This document shows, in pieces, positions 38,812 to 46,625 of a stretch of 53,277 nt of DNA. The stretch is from a virus. Numbering within the stretch: the stretch's first letter is position 1; each line of letters starts with the position of its first letter. The notes beneath the pieces are model-generated. The model was not told where the DNA came from. It saw only the letters and a list, made by a program, of their open reading frames with translations, and did no database searches. A program made the translations under genes and the position numbers. The stretch covers positions 1 to 53,277 of IMG/VR virus record IMGVR_UViG_3300025815_002696, one strand, 5' to 3'.

Positions 38812-41208
38812 TTATGCTTCTATTACCCTTCTAATTACTTTGACCACGTGGTCATTAGTGTTATTTATTGTGCCCCTGATTCTTAGATTTCCACTATCTA
38901 TATCTGCTGTCACTGTTATTAGTCCTGTAGATGTTCCTACGTTACCGAACGTGCTCGCATATGCAGTGGATCCGTCATGAACAACATTCGCTTCGAAAAG
39001 CTCATAGTTTCCGCCGATGGCATCCACTACCTGTACGTTGTATTTGGCGACTCTGTATGTTGTTGCAGAAACAGAATCTAGAGTGGCTACTGCTGTAGAT
39101 GTACCTGCACCTCTGGTCAAGTTAACTCTATATGCGTTCACCGTGGTAGAACCACCCGAAGTAGATGTTGCTGAAAGTGTTGTGGTAGAACCTGCATGTC
39201 CAACAGTCAATAGAATCTGATCTGTGCCTTTTGTTGATGTAAGTCCATACTGTGTCACGAATGCGTTCGTGCCATCGCTCACAACAGCCGCTTCACAGAT
39301 TGCCGAGTGACCTTCAGAAGCGTTGTGTGACACAATAACGTAGTGTGCCGCTTGGTATGTTCCTGTGTCGAAGGTGTCCAATGTTGTAGTTGCACTTGAA
39401 ACAGTCACGTTCCCAATCACGTTGATGTTTGTTGAACTTCTATCTGCTTCGTTGTCCGCCAATCTAATTCTGTATGCGTGTACTCGTAAGTTTGGTTCTA
39501 GTCCTGCCGCTTTCAACTCAACATTCGCACCATTTATTGCGGCTGTCAAATTAATTAGGTCGTTGTTTCCTGTGTTCACTATATTGTATGTTGAAACAAA
39601 AGCATCTGTGCCATTGTGCACCACACTCACTTCACAGTTCATCAATTCTGTCTTAGATGCGTTGTTCACAGATATGTAATACTTGGCTCCCCTGAATGAC
39701 CCGTGTGCCCATGAATCTATGACTTCGCTAGCACTGTCCACGTCTGTGTTGATCACTACTGCCGCTTCGTCTTCACCTGCGTATCCTGTTGAGTCATCAT
39801 CTCCGAGTCCTATCCTGTAAAATGCAACTGAGTTCTCGGGTGAACTCCCTGTGCCAAGCAATCTTACAATACCACTGTTGATGTCAGCGGTTGTTATGAC
39901 ATGATTGTTTGTTCCTGTCTTGGCATCTATAGATGTTGTTATGAAAGCATCAGAGTTGTTATGTACCACGGAGTGTTTTGTTACCTCTAATTCATTACTG
40001 GCATCATCTCTGTTAATTGCAAGATACCATGCACTGTCATACTTTGATGTTGCCCAACTGTCTTGCACAACGGTACCTGATTCTATCCTGTCGTGTGTTC
40101 CTGTTGCTGTGACATGATCTATTTCTGTCAATGATGAAAAAGATATCGTTGTTGAATTGTCTTGTATGTCTGACACACCTAACAATACAGGCGAAGTGAA
40201 CCAAGAAAGTTGGTTATTTCCGTCGGTCTTAAGCACCTGTCCCGTCTGTCCGTCTGCATTTGGTAAGTTTATTCCATTTATTTTTACATATCCAGAACCA
40301 TTGGCCTCCAGTTCGAGATTATCATTTGATCTGTTTGCAGTGACAGTGTTATCCGTGATCGTGACACCATCCGCAGTGACCGAAGGATCTGTAATTGATA
40401 TCGATGTAAAAGTTCCCGCCGCTGGTGTTGTGCCACCTATCACTGTGTTGTCCACTGTGCCCGCGTTCAAGTCTATTTTAGACACTTGAACTGAACCTGT
40501 GCCGTTTGCTGACAACATGAAATCATCATTGGACTTCGTGACCTTGATCACGTTGTCTGTTAAATTTATACTTGAATCTATTGTCAAGTTAGACACATTG
40601 ACCACACCCGTGCCACCTGGTGTTAGGTTTAAGTCTGCGTTTGAACTAGTGCTGATTATGTTGTCATTGAAAGTGAGATTGTCGATAGTGGTCGTGCCAA
40701 CAAAAGAACTTGCACCCGACACTGTCAATGTAGATAGTGTTGTTGTGCTTGTGACATCAAGTGTGGAATTCACAGTCACCGGAGATGAGAAAGTGGGAGT
40801 GTCGGCATTCAATGTGCCATCTACCACAAGATTGTCATTTATGTTTATAATACTAGAATCCGTGCCAACTATTGATGTACCGGAAAATCCTACTCCGTCT
40901 ATTACCACTGACCCAGACCCACTAGGGACGAATTTAAGATCATCATTTGTCCTTGTGGACTTGATGTTGTTGTCTTCTATGGTTATCCCAGGGAAAACCA
41001 CATTTCCTGTGCCCGATGGTTTGATCACTATGTCGGCGTTGGACGCCGTTGTGCTGATGTTGTTCTGGATTACGTCTATGTCTGACGCAACAGAAGGACG
41101 TAGGAAAAGTTCATCGAAGTTGTTGTTGATCTTGATGCCCGCACCCCTGATGGTATCGCCCGTGCCATCATCTGCTATTGCACCGATGTTGATTACTTCC
41201 TGGGCCAT
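38812..41208 (-). CDS. 798-aa tail-fibre protein, paralogue 3, with four C-terminal repeats
   Basis: N-terminus VINIGAIADDGTGDTIRGA, then GIKINNNFDELF. GTG/NDD strand repeats follow (PSGTGNVVFPGI, PSGSGSVVIDGV). The C-terminal half has four diverged copies of a unit with a tyrosine-rich strand followed by a VVxDGT/HNGT loop: SAWYLAINRDDAS...SVVHNNSDAF, AKYYISVNNAS...VVHNGTDAF, AHYVIVSHNAS...VVSDGTNAF, AKYNVQVVDAI...VVHDGSTAY. It looks like expansion of a receptor-binding module by duplication. Confidence 0.85.
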   Translation of the reverse strand: MAQEVINIGAIADDGTGDTIRGAGIKINNNFDELFLRPSVASDIDVIQNNISTTASNADIVIKPSGTGNVVFPGITIEDNNIKSTRTNDDLKFVPSGSGSVVIDGVGFSGTSIVGTDSSIININDNLVVDGTLNADTPTFSSPVTVNSTLDVTSTTTLSTLTVSGASSFVGTTTIDNLTFNDNIISTSSNADLNLTPGGTGVVNVSNLTIDSSINLTDNVIKVTKSNDDFMLSANGTGSVQVSKIDLNAGTVDNTVIGGTTPAAGTFTSISITDPSVTADGVTITDNTVTANRSNDNLELEANGSGYVKINGINLPNADGQTGQVLKTDGNNQLSWFTSPVLLGVSDIQDNSTTISFSSLTEIDHVTATGTHDRIESGTVVQDSWATSKYDSAWYLAINRDDASNELEVTKHSVVHNNSDAFITTSIDAKTGTNNHVITTADINSGIVRLLGTGSSPENSVAFYRIGLGDDDSTGYAGEDEAAVVINTDVDSASEVIDSWAHGSFRGAKYYISVNNASKTELMNCEVSVVHNGTDAFVSTYNIVNTGNNDLINLTAAINGANVELKAAGLEPNLRVHAYRIRLADNEADRSSTNINVIGNVTVSSATTTLDTFDTGTYQAAHYVIVSHNASEGHSAICEAAVVSDGTNAFVTQYGLTSTKGTDQILLTVGHAGSTTTLSATSTSGGSTTVNAYRVNLTRGAGTSTAVATLDSVSATTYRVAKYNVQVVDAIGGNYELFEANVVHDGSTAYASTFGNVGTSTGLITVTADIDSGNLRIRGTINNTNDHVVKVIRRVIEA

Positions 41209-41209
41209 G

Positions 41210-41575
41210 TTATATGCTCGCTAGTGTGATCTTTTTCCATATCACTGTTGAACCATCATAGTTCGCAGTGCATACATATAAATTTGTTGCGTCCCAACTG
41301 ATCGAACCAGCCACATCACCTGTGTTTCCCACCGCGGTGGCGGTTTTCGTGGTCTTGATCACAAGCCTGTCTGCTTCTATCTGTACCTGTCCTGTGCCGT
41401 TTGGATCCAGTATAATGTTTCCGTTTGTGTCAGCACTCAAAAGGGTGTTGCCCGACATCTGTAGTTCACCGGCCAACTCAGCGAAATTGCTGTTGACCTT
41501 GGTCATGGCGGTACGTAAAGTATCGCCCGTTGCTGGATTTCCCGCTGTTCCTGTGTCTATCGTTAATCTTGCCAT
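41210..41575 (-). CDS. 121-aa short tail-fibre paralogue 4
   Basis: N-terminus LTIDTGTAGNPATGDTLRT, then AMTKVNSNFAELAG, the same attachment motif as the other fibres. One GTG unit (ILDPNGTGQVQIEADRL) and a short C-terminal strand end with KKITLASI. It may be an adaptor or truncated fibre. It follows a late box at 13 nt and precedes the 798-aa gene by 1 nt. Confidence 0.8.
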   Translation of the reverse strand: MARLTIDTGTAGNPATGDTLRTAMTKVNSNFAELAGELQMSGNTLLSADTNGNIILDPNGTGQVQIEADRLVIKTTKTATAVGNTGDVAGSISWDATNLYVCTANYDGSTVIWKKITLASI

Positions 41576-41588
41576 AATGTGTTATTCG

Positions 41589-41596
41589 TATTTATT
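41589..41596 (-). promoter_or_regulatory. Late promoter box AATAAATA
   Basis: AATAAATA on the minus strand, 13 nt before the ATG at 41575. It overlaps the plus-strand box at 41594-41601. Confidence 0.6.
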
Positions 41597-41601
41597 AAAT
41601 A
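41594..41601 (+). promoter_or_regulatory. Plus-strand late-type box ATTAAATA
   Basis: ATTAAATA on the plus strand, 5 nt before the ATG at 41607. Together with the minus-strand box it makes a near-palindromic divergent element (TATTTATTAAATA). Confidence 0.5.
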
Positions 41602-41606
41602 GTAAT

Positions 41607-41885
41607 ATGTTCATAGAAACCCTGAAGACGATGAAGTTGTACAAGAGGGAGAGCAAACTGGGTACCATGCACAACTACCACAGGAAGAAACTGATCTATG
41701 TGTTCAAGTGCGATGCCTGTTCAGAGACGTTCATGAGGCCCAAGAGCAAGGTGGATCCAGATCGTGCTTCAAACGACTACAAACACGTGTGTAATAACTG
41801 TGATTCCAAGAAGTTCGCACAGAGCGTGGGTGTCAAGATGCGTCGGGTCTATCAGTTGGACGCCAGCAGTACCAAGACCCTATAA
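41607..41885 (+). CDS. 92-aa zinc-ribbon-like protein
   Basis: The in-frame ATG at 41607 (MFIETLKTMKLY) is preferred over the longer open frame, because a promoter box lies 5 nt upstream. Two CxxC knuckles (FKCDACSETF, HVCNNCDSKKF) are spaced by about 25 residues in a basic protein. This fits a zinc-ribbon or HNH-like DNA-binding protein, though no HNH His/Asn pair is clear. It converges on the sialyltransferase-like gene with 6 nt overlap. Function unknown. Confidence 0.75.
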   Translation: MFIETLKTMKLYKRESKLGTMHNYHRKKLIYVFKCDACSETFMRPKSKVDPDRASNDYKHVCNNCDSKKFAQSVGVKMRRVYQLDASSTKTL

Positions 41886-42623
41886 CTGTTTCCACCGGAT
41901 GTCGTCACGTGATCCAGTGATCCATCTCTGTAAATCTGCGTAGATGCCACACTTGATGTTGGGTTGGTCGAAGTACCAACGCAGGAACGGATTGCCTTCC
42001 AGGTATTCCTTACGGTTGATGAAATAGAAATTAGTTCCGGGGAATTTACGGAAAATCTGACGCAGTTGATACATCCATTCATATTTGAGATATGCTTTCA
42101 TGCTTTCACGTCCTGGATAGTTTTTGGAATCCTTGTATATGTTGTTCTGTATCCTGCTGGGCGTGTCCATCTCCCACTGCTGGGCACCCATTATGTCAAA
42201 GGCCATAATAATGATGTTCTTGATCCCTGATTCCGCCGCCATCAGTACAGCACTGCAACCAGAGCCTCTGGCCGTGGAGAAGTCTTTGGTCTTGATCTTT
42301 CCGCCCTTCTTGATGTTACCACCACGCCAGACCCTGTATATCTTCAGTCCATCAGGCACGTCTGTTTCCCTGTCACCGTCACAGATGTAGTTCCACTTGC
42401 TGATGTCATCTATGCCGTGTATGTGCGGAGACTCTTTGCCGTCGTTGTGCCATTGTGATAGTTCTTCAAACATTTCAGGACTGACACCCACTATGTGATC
42501 ACAAAGTTTGGGATGATCCCTGTATATGGCATTACAACCATACACCGTTCCTTTGTCTTTTAAATTTTCTATTGGGAAGATATTTCTTGATTCACCGTTG
42601 CCTATTATGAAAGCGGTATCCAT
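41880..42623 (-). CDS. GT42-like glycosyltransferase-type protein, paralogue A
   Basis: 247 aa; start chosen at 42623 (MDTAFIIGNGESRN), which overlaps the upstream stop as TAATG. Motifs IIGNGESR (nucleotide-sugar loop), GTVYGCNAIYRDHP, a central TARGSGCSAVLMAAESG and IIIMAFDIMG follow the layout of CstII-type (GT42) sialyltransferases, but sequence identity is low and by eye only. The paralogue is at 46608-47246. It may modify phage or host glycans or DNA bases; not proven. Confidence 0.65.
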   Translation of the reverse strand: MDTAFIIGNGESRNIFPIENLKDKGTVYGCNAIYRDHPKLCDHIVGVSPEMFEELSQWHNDGKESPHIHGIDDISKWNYICDGDRETDVPDGLKIYRVWRGGNIKKGGKIKTKDFSTARGSGCSAVLMAAESGIKNIIIMAFDIMGAQQWEMDTPSRIQNNIYKDSKNYPGRESMKAYLKYEWMYQLRQIFRKFPGTNFYFINRKEYLEGNPFLRWYFDQPNIKCGIYADLQRWITGSRDDIRWKQL

Positions 42624-42958
42624 TATATGCCAAACGACTCTCCACAACCACAGGCGCTGGTACTGTTGGGATTTGATATCTCGAACTGTGAGCCAAAGGT
42701 CTCCTCGACCCAGTCGATCTTCGTACCCATGACATAAAGCAATGAAGTCTCATCAACTACGAACCTGCCAGTGCCCCAATCTTCCATGTGATCGCCCTGT
42801 GCCACACTTTCCTTGGTGTCTGCGAATCCCCAGTCGTACTTGAATCCCGCACAACCTCCGCCCAACACTGCCAGGCTGACTGCGTACTTGCCAGTATTTT
42901 TTTCCAGCAGTCGTTCTATCTGTGCTTTTGCGGCGTCTGTTATTTCAAATGGTTTCAT
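42623..42958 (-). CDS. A-type Fe-S carrier protein (IscA/ErpA-like)
   Basis: 111 aa; start at 42958 (MKPFEITDAAKAQIE). Shows the A-type fold: GGGCAGFKYDW with the first Cys (about 47), GTKIDWVEETFGSQFEI, NPNSTSACGCGESF with the other two Cys. It would bind or transfer a 2Fe-2S/4Fe-4S cluster. The window also encodes a radical SAM enzyme that needs a 4Fe-4S cluster, a natural client. Terminal gene pair overlap TAATG. Confidence 0.9.
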   Translation of the reverse strand: MKPFEITDAAKAQIERLLEKNTGKYAVSLAVLGGGCAGFKYDWGFADTKESVAQGDHMEDWGTGRFVVDETSLLYVMGTKIDWVEETFGSQFEISNPNSTSACGCGESFGI

Positions 42959-42966
42959 ACTATTAA

Positions 42967-43299
42967 TTATGCTCTCTTGTTTCCACTGTTCTGTATTCCC
43001 ACTGACATCCAGAATCTCGTGGCATCCAGTTTCTTCTCGAAACTCATGTATGCGTTCTGGTCCTCCCAATGATTATTGGGGTTCTCTATCTCGCCCGCGG
43101 GTTCGAACCACCAACCCCACTTGCCTTCACAGTTCCTTTGACACCAGTCTATGCAGTCACCCATGATGCCGTTGCTGTTCATGTCTATGTTGTACTCGAA
43201 ACGTTGCATGTATCCGCAGTCTTCCGGCACTTCGTCCAACCCGGGACTGATCCTTTTTATTCTTGCCGCTTCGTAGAATTTTTTCTGTCCGTGTCTCAT
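42967..43299 (-). CDS. 110-aa unrecognised protein with four Cys
   Basis: Start at 43299 (MRHGQKKFYEAARI) with ATGA overlap to the upstream gene. Acidic and aromatic-rich; Cys in EDCGYMQRF, GDCIDWCQRNCEGKW. Trp-rich C-terminal half (WGWWFEPAG). Could bind metal or be stabilised by disulfides. Between glycosyltransferase-like and Fe-S genes. Function unknown. Confidence 0.7.
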   Translation of the reverse strand: MRHGQKKFYEAARIKRISPGLDEVPEDCGYMQRFEYNIDMNSNGIMGDCIDWCQRNCEGKWGWWFEPAGEIENPNNHWEDQNAYMSFEKKLDATRFWMSVGIQNSGNKRA

Positions 43300-43991
43300 T
43301 TCCAATTGTCTATGACCCATTGGTCACCACACTCCATTGGATTAGGTGATCCATGGAACACGGCCACCCTGTTGCCAGGTTCTATCTTGACAGGTTGCCT
43401 GAACCATTTCTTGCCGTCCTTGTTCAACAACTTGGTGTCCTTGAGTCCGATCATCTCCCACTTGTATGATCTTATCCATTCGTCTGGGAACCAGGTGATG
43501 TCGTCCTTGGCCCTTTTCGTGATCCAATCCTGGTCGCCATGGTTCTGTTGCATGATCTGTGCGGACCTGTCCTTGAACTCGTCCCACAGGTAATGCATGG
43601 TACCTGACTGCCAACGCATACAACTGGAGTTTGAAAGTTTCCAGTCCTTGACCCTGCACCGGTTGAAGTCTCTGATTATGTTGAACTTGCCGTTGTGTGA
43701 GAAGAGTGGATCTATGTTGTCAAATACGACAACGTCAAGGTCAAAGAACAGAATGTTGCCTTGAAGAGGCACCTCGGGTGCGAACATCCACAGTTTGCTC
43801 CACCAAGATTTGATCCATGGATCTCTGGGCAACTTGATCACGTTGATGTCTGTGTCTAATCCGTTTGGGTCATCTGTGAGGCAATGGAACTGGTACGGCA
43901 CCGTGGTGTGTCGTTTGACCATGTTCTTCAGAACATTGGCATAAATTGGACCATACTTGTTGCCCCACTTAACGCACACTACGTGATTCAT
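43296..43991 (-). CDS. GT-A-type glycosyltransferase
   Basis: 231 aa; start at 43991 (MNHVVCVKWGNKYG), overlapping the upstream stop as ATGA. Landmarks: VPYQFHCLTDDPN, WWSKLWMFAPE and the DxD motif in FFDLDVVVFDNI (metal and nucleotide-sugar). The last third has HGSPNPMECG, resembling the GT8 end. The length is short but typical of phage enzymes. Likely transfers a sugar to a glycan, DNA or structural protein; the acceptor is unknown. Confidence 0.8.
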   Translation of the reverse strand: MNHVVCVKWGNKYGPIYANVLKNMVKRHTTVPYQFHCLTDDPNGLDTDINVIKLPRDPWIKSWWSKLWMFAPEVPLQGNILFFDLDVVVFDNIDPLFSHNGKFNIIRDFNRCRVKDWKLSNSSCMRWQSGTMHYLWDEFKDRSAQIMQQNHGDQDWITKRAKDDITWFPDEWIRSYKWEMIGLKDTKLLNKDGKKWFRQPVKIEPGNRVAVFHGSPNPMECGDQWVIDNWK

Positions 43992-45157
43992 TTCAAAAAT
44001 TCCATTTGCATTTTTTTCCAACCCTCGTTGTCTAATGAATAAGGATAATCGCATCCAACGGTTGTGTCCGATAAAATCTTGATACTAGAAATGTTCAAAT
44101 TTTGACACATCGTCTCATATATTTTTTTATAAGGAACTTTAATGCCGAACGTCCTTTCGAGATCCACCTGACCTATCTTGATATAACCCAATGACAGCCT
44201 GGGATCTTCCCAATCGTAATCATTGGATTTCAACCATGCCCTGTACAGGTCCATTTCCTCTTTCTTGAATCCGTGTGTGTCTTCTGTGATCGTTTGACCC
44301 CAGTCTATGTCGAACTCGCCGGAGTAGTATTTCTGGTGATTGATCTCTGAACAAAGTGCATCTGTCATCTTTGGTGCATGTTCGTCCCTGAAAACTTCAT
44401 ACAGTGTCTTGCCGACCTGGCTCCAATGCAGGTACACCCCACCTAGTTCTCTGTCATACCTGTTCTTCTTGAAAAGATCAAAATCATCATCATGCAGGTC
44501 GTGTCTGGGTGCTTTAAGGAAAGTGGTTATCTGCGATGGTCTCATCCAGTCAGGATCTATGACACTTTTCCTGTGTGATAAAACCCAGTTCTCTATCTCA
44601 TGACAAAGATTGTTCAGTTGTCTTATTGAATACCTTGTTTTGTAGTCTGCCTGCTTGTAGTATTCTGAAATCTTCCATGCAGTGCCTTGGAGGTCCTCGA
44701 AGTACCGGTGTAAAAGATTACAGGCCTCGTGCTTCAACCTTAGCCCGGGTTTCGACATCTCATTGCCATACTCACACAGTCCTGTCTTCAACTTTGCGGA
44801 GTATTGGAAATCATCTGCGACAAATGGTTCAATCCTTTCATAGGGAGGATTGAAGTCAAACGAATTTATTTGTTCTATGTTTTGATTAAGTTCTCCACAC
44901 AGGAAACGCAAATCTCTTTTTGAATCCGCCCATCCTAGAAAACAAAAATTTTTTTCAAGTATCCTCTGTGTTTCTAGGTTATCTTTAAGTGCTTCGATCC
45001 ATCTGTTCCCCAGTGGCGTATCATACACATCGAAATAGTAGGTGATATTGTTAAGTCCTACTTCGATGGTGTCTGTTAGGAATTTATTCTTTTCTGTAGA
45101 TGGCACTGTTGGCTCCGTGTTCCATACATTCCACGCTGTCCACGAAACATCGGTCAT
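43988..45157 (-). CDS. 389-aa unrecognised protein
   Basis: Begins MTDVSWTAWNVWNTEP, soluble, with WxD-rich helical regions (DLQGTAWKISEYYKQAD, DPRLSLGYIKIGQVDLE). The start overlaps the QueD-like gene by 74 nt, unusual here, so a downstream GTG (residue 18, position 45106) could be the true start. No catalytic motif recognised. It precedes the GT-A gene with ATGA overlap, so it may share its pathway. Confidence 0.75.
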   Translation of the reverse strand: MTDVSWTAWNVWNTEPTVPSTEKNKFLTDTIEVGLNNITYYFDVYDTPLGNRWIEALKDNLETQRILEKNFCFLGWADSKRDLRFLCGELNQNIEQINSFDFNPPYERIEPFVADDFQYSAKLKTGLCEYGNEMSKPGLRLKHEACNLLHRYFEDLQGTAWKISEYYKQADYKTRYSIRQLNNLCHEIENWVLSHRKSVIDPDWMRPSQITTFLKAPRHDLHDDDFDLFKKNRYDRELGGVYLHWSQVGKTLYEVFRDEHAPKMTDALCSEINHQKYYSGEFDIDWGQTITEDTHGFKKEEMDLYRAWLKSNDYDWEDPRLSLGYIKIGQVDLERTFGIKVPYKKIYETMCQNLNISSIKILSDTTVGCDYPYSLDNEGWKKMQMEFLK

Positions 45158-45533
45158 CTGTCTTTTCCCTGATCAGTTTGTCAGCGAATTCAAATGCATG
45201 TTTGGCGAACATCTCAGCACCCACTCCATCGAAGATTCTTATCTCTGCCAAGTCAAGACTTTCTAAGTGCTTGAATGTTTCTAAAAATGGATCTGCCTTG
45301 TCCAGTGCAAGTTTGTGATCGAAGTGATCTTCTAACCATGCTTTTAAAGGTTTAAGTCCACCAAAGTCCACCGCCCAGTTCTTGTTGTCTAGTTCCTTGC
45401 AACCAAATGTGAATTTAAATGCAAGGCTGTATCCGTGTAGTAGATGGCAGTGTGAGTGATCTGCGTTGGGTTGTCTGAACACACAGGCCAGGCCTATGTT
45501 GTGTCCGTATGTTTTAGTTGAGTAGTAAGTCAT
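45084..45533 (-). CDS. 6-pyruvoyl-tetrahydropterin synthase / QueD-like enzyme
   Basis: 149 aa. Zinc-binding His and catalytic Cys/His in NADHSHCHLLHGYSL (residues about 23-37), strand VDFGGLKPLKAWLEDHFDHK and the DP motif LDKADPF are those of the PTPS/QueD superfamily. It might produce a pterin or the 7-deazaguanine precursor CPH4, but no QueE, QueC or FolE is in the window. Shine-Dalgarno AAGGAG upstream; a TATAAACA element about 20 nt further upstream may be a leadered promoter. Confidence 0.8.
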   Translation of the reverse strand: MTYYSTKTYGHNIGLACVFRQPNADHSHCHLLHGYSLAFKFTFGCKELDNKNWAVDFGGLKPLKAWLEDHFDHKLALDKADPFLETFKHLESLDLAEIRIFDGVGAEMFAKHAFEFADKLIREKTDDRCFVDSVECMEHGANSAIYRKE

Positions 45534-45602
45534 CGTTTCTCCTTGTTTTGATGACTTGCAGAGTGTTTATAGAGGGGTGAAAGTCTTGAGTCCTCTCGAT
45601 CA

Positions 45603-45857
45603 TCAGTTCAATTTCTTGTCTAACTTCTGATCCATGTCTATCTGGAACGCTGTGTCTCTGATGCGGTCCGTCAGTTCGTTTGGTATATTTAACTCACCGT
45701 CTATGATGCTCTTGAGAAAGTGTACCATCACAGTGAACTCGTTCCTGTTGGCCACCGTCTCTGGATCTATGCCGTGTTGCTCCATAGCATTCAGCATGGC
45801 CTCAGACACGTCTACCAGTGCCTTGATGCTTGTCGAATGTTTGTCAAAATGTGCCAT
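45603..45857 (-). CDS. 84-aa small helical protein
   Basis: Starts MAHFDKHSTSIKALVDVSE, amphipathic helices throughout (AMLNAMEQHGI, MVHFLKSIIDG). Overlaps the 102-aa gene by 1 nt. The 45534-45602 gap downstream has nothing recognised apart from the QueD leader. Function unknown. Confidence 0.7.
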   Translation of the reverse strand: MAHFDKHSTSIKALVDVSEAMLNAMEQHGIDPETVANRNEFTVMVHFLKSIIDGELNIPNELTDRIRDTAFQIDMDQKLDKKLN

Positions 45858-46165
45858 TATGTTATAATGCTGGGTTTCTTTGGAACCTCGATCTTGCTGA
45901 ACACCCTGTTGTACTCATCAGCGATCTTGTCATTGATGTGTGCTATCGAAATCAGTTTATCGATTGCTATGTTGAATGGTTCATTCTGTTTAGCAGTGGA
46001 GAAAAATGTACCAAATGCCAATCCTTGTGGACCGTTCATTAGTACAAGTGCCTTCTCGATACTGACGTATCGTGTGTCGGTCCTGCTAAGATATTTTGCT
46101 ATGACTTCTTCCCCTGAAATCAATTTAAGAGTAACTAGATCTCCATCTTTTATTTTATCAAACAT
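45857..46165 (-). CDS. 102-aa small-barrel-like protein
   Basis: Starts MFDKIKDGDLVTLKLISGEE, followed by strands VIAKYLSRTD and YVSIEKALVLM, resembling a Sm/SH3-like small barrel, with a polar C-terminal helix. No established family. It has a consensus sigma70 promoter (TTGACA-N16-TATAAT) 7 nt before its ATG. Confidence 0.7.
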   Translation of the reverse strand: MFDKIKDGDLVTLKLISGEEVIAKYLSRTDTRYVSIEKALVLMNGPQGLAFGTFFSTAKQNEPFNIAIDKLISIAHINDKIADEYNRVFSKIEVPKKPSIIT

Positions 46166-46172
46166 ATTTCTT

Positions 46173-46200
46173 ATTATAAACTATCCTAGGAGTTTGTCAA
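46173..46200 (-). promoter_or_regulatory. Sigma70 promoter TTGACA-N16-TATAAT
   Basis: Both boxes are perfect: -35 TTGACA at 46195-46200, -10 TATAAT at 46173-46178, spacer 16. It lies 7 nt before the ATG at 46165. Confidence 0.75.
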
Positions 46201-46591
46201 TGTATTTCTTCAATTCCTTGTCCTGTACATTGGGCGGAATGTGATTGTAGAAAAATATCTGGTAACTGTCAGAACCGTACTTGCCTATGCCGTGTAGGTC
46301 ACTGGCCTCTTTTTTGTTCCATGTTAGATATTGCTCTGTCATCTTTCTTATCCTCTTTGATCTAACCTCCCACATGCCCAAAGGTTTCAACATCTCCTGT
46401 TGCGTCTTCAACCTGCCACGCAGGTATGCTTCGGGATTTGGATATCTTTTAAAAAGTTTTGGTAAGATGATCTTCACGTGTTTTCTGTATGTCAGGTTCA
46501 GGCACATCACACCCACCATGTGTTTCCATCTCTTGTGTGGGGCCTTCAGTTGCTGTTGCACCATCAGGTGATCCACCATTGGTTTGATCAT
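46181..46591 (-). CDS. MBD4-like HhH-GPD DNA glycosylase
   Basis: 136 aa. The helix-hairpin-helix LHGIGKYGSDSYQIF (residues about 99-113) and the preceding KPLGMWEVRSKRIRKMTEQYL are strikingly like the glycosylase domain of MBD4. A candidate catalytic Asp lies in PNVQDKELKKYIDKLL. MBD4-type enzymes remove T or U from G:T/G:U mismatches after cytosine deamination. It is a minimal stand-alone form. Sigma70-type promoter 6 nt upstream. Confidence 0.8.
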   Translation of the reverse strand: MIKPMVDHLMVQQQLKAPHKRWKHMVGVMCLNLTYRKHVKIILPKLFKRYPNPEAYLRGRLKTQQEMLKPLGMWEVRSKRIRKMTEQYLTWNKKEASDLHGIGKYGSDSYQIFFYNHIPPNVQDKELKKYIDKLLG

Positions 46592-46597
46592 ACAACA

Positions 46598-46625
46598 ATT
46601 TTATATGCTATTTGTTTTTTGTCAA
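46598..46625 (-). promoter_or_regulatory. Sigma70-type promoter TTGACA-N16-TAAAAT
   Basis: -35 TTGACA at 46620-46625, -10 TAAAAT at 46598-46603 (TATAAA one step away), 6 nt before the glycosylase ATG. It overlaps the end of the GT42-like gene. Confidence 0.65.

Noticed and set aside
38862-38869. An AATAAATA box within the 798-aa fibre gene
   Set aside because: It lies 53 nt before the next ATG within coding sequence; no spacing support, possibly chance.
45084-45533. A 7-deazaguanine DNA modification pathway based on the QueD-like gene
   Set aside because: No QueE, QueC, FolE or DNA-inserting transglycosylase is present in the window.
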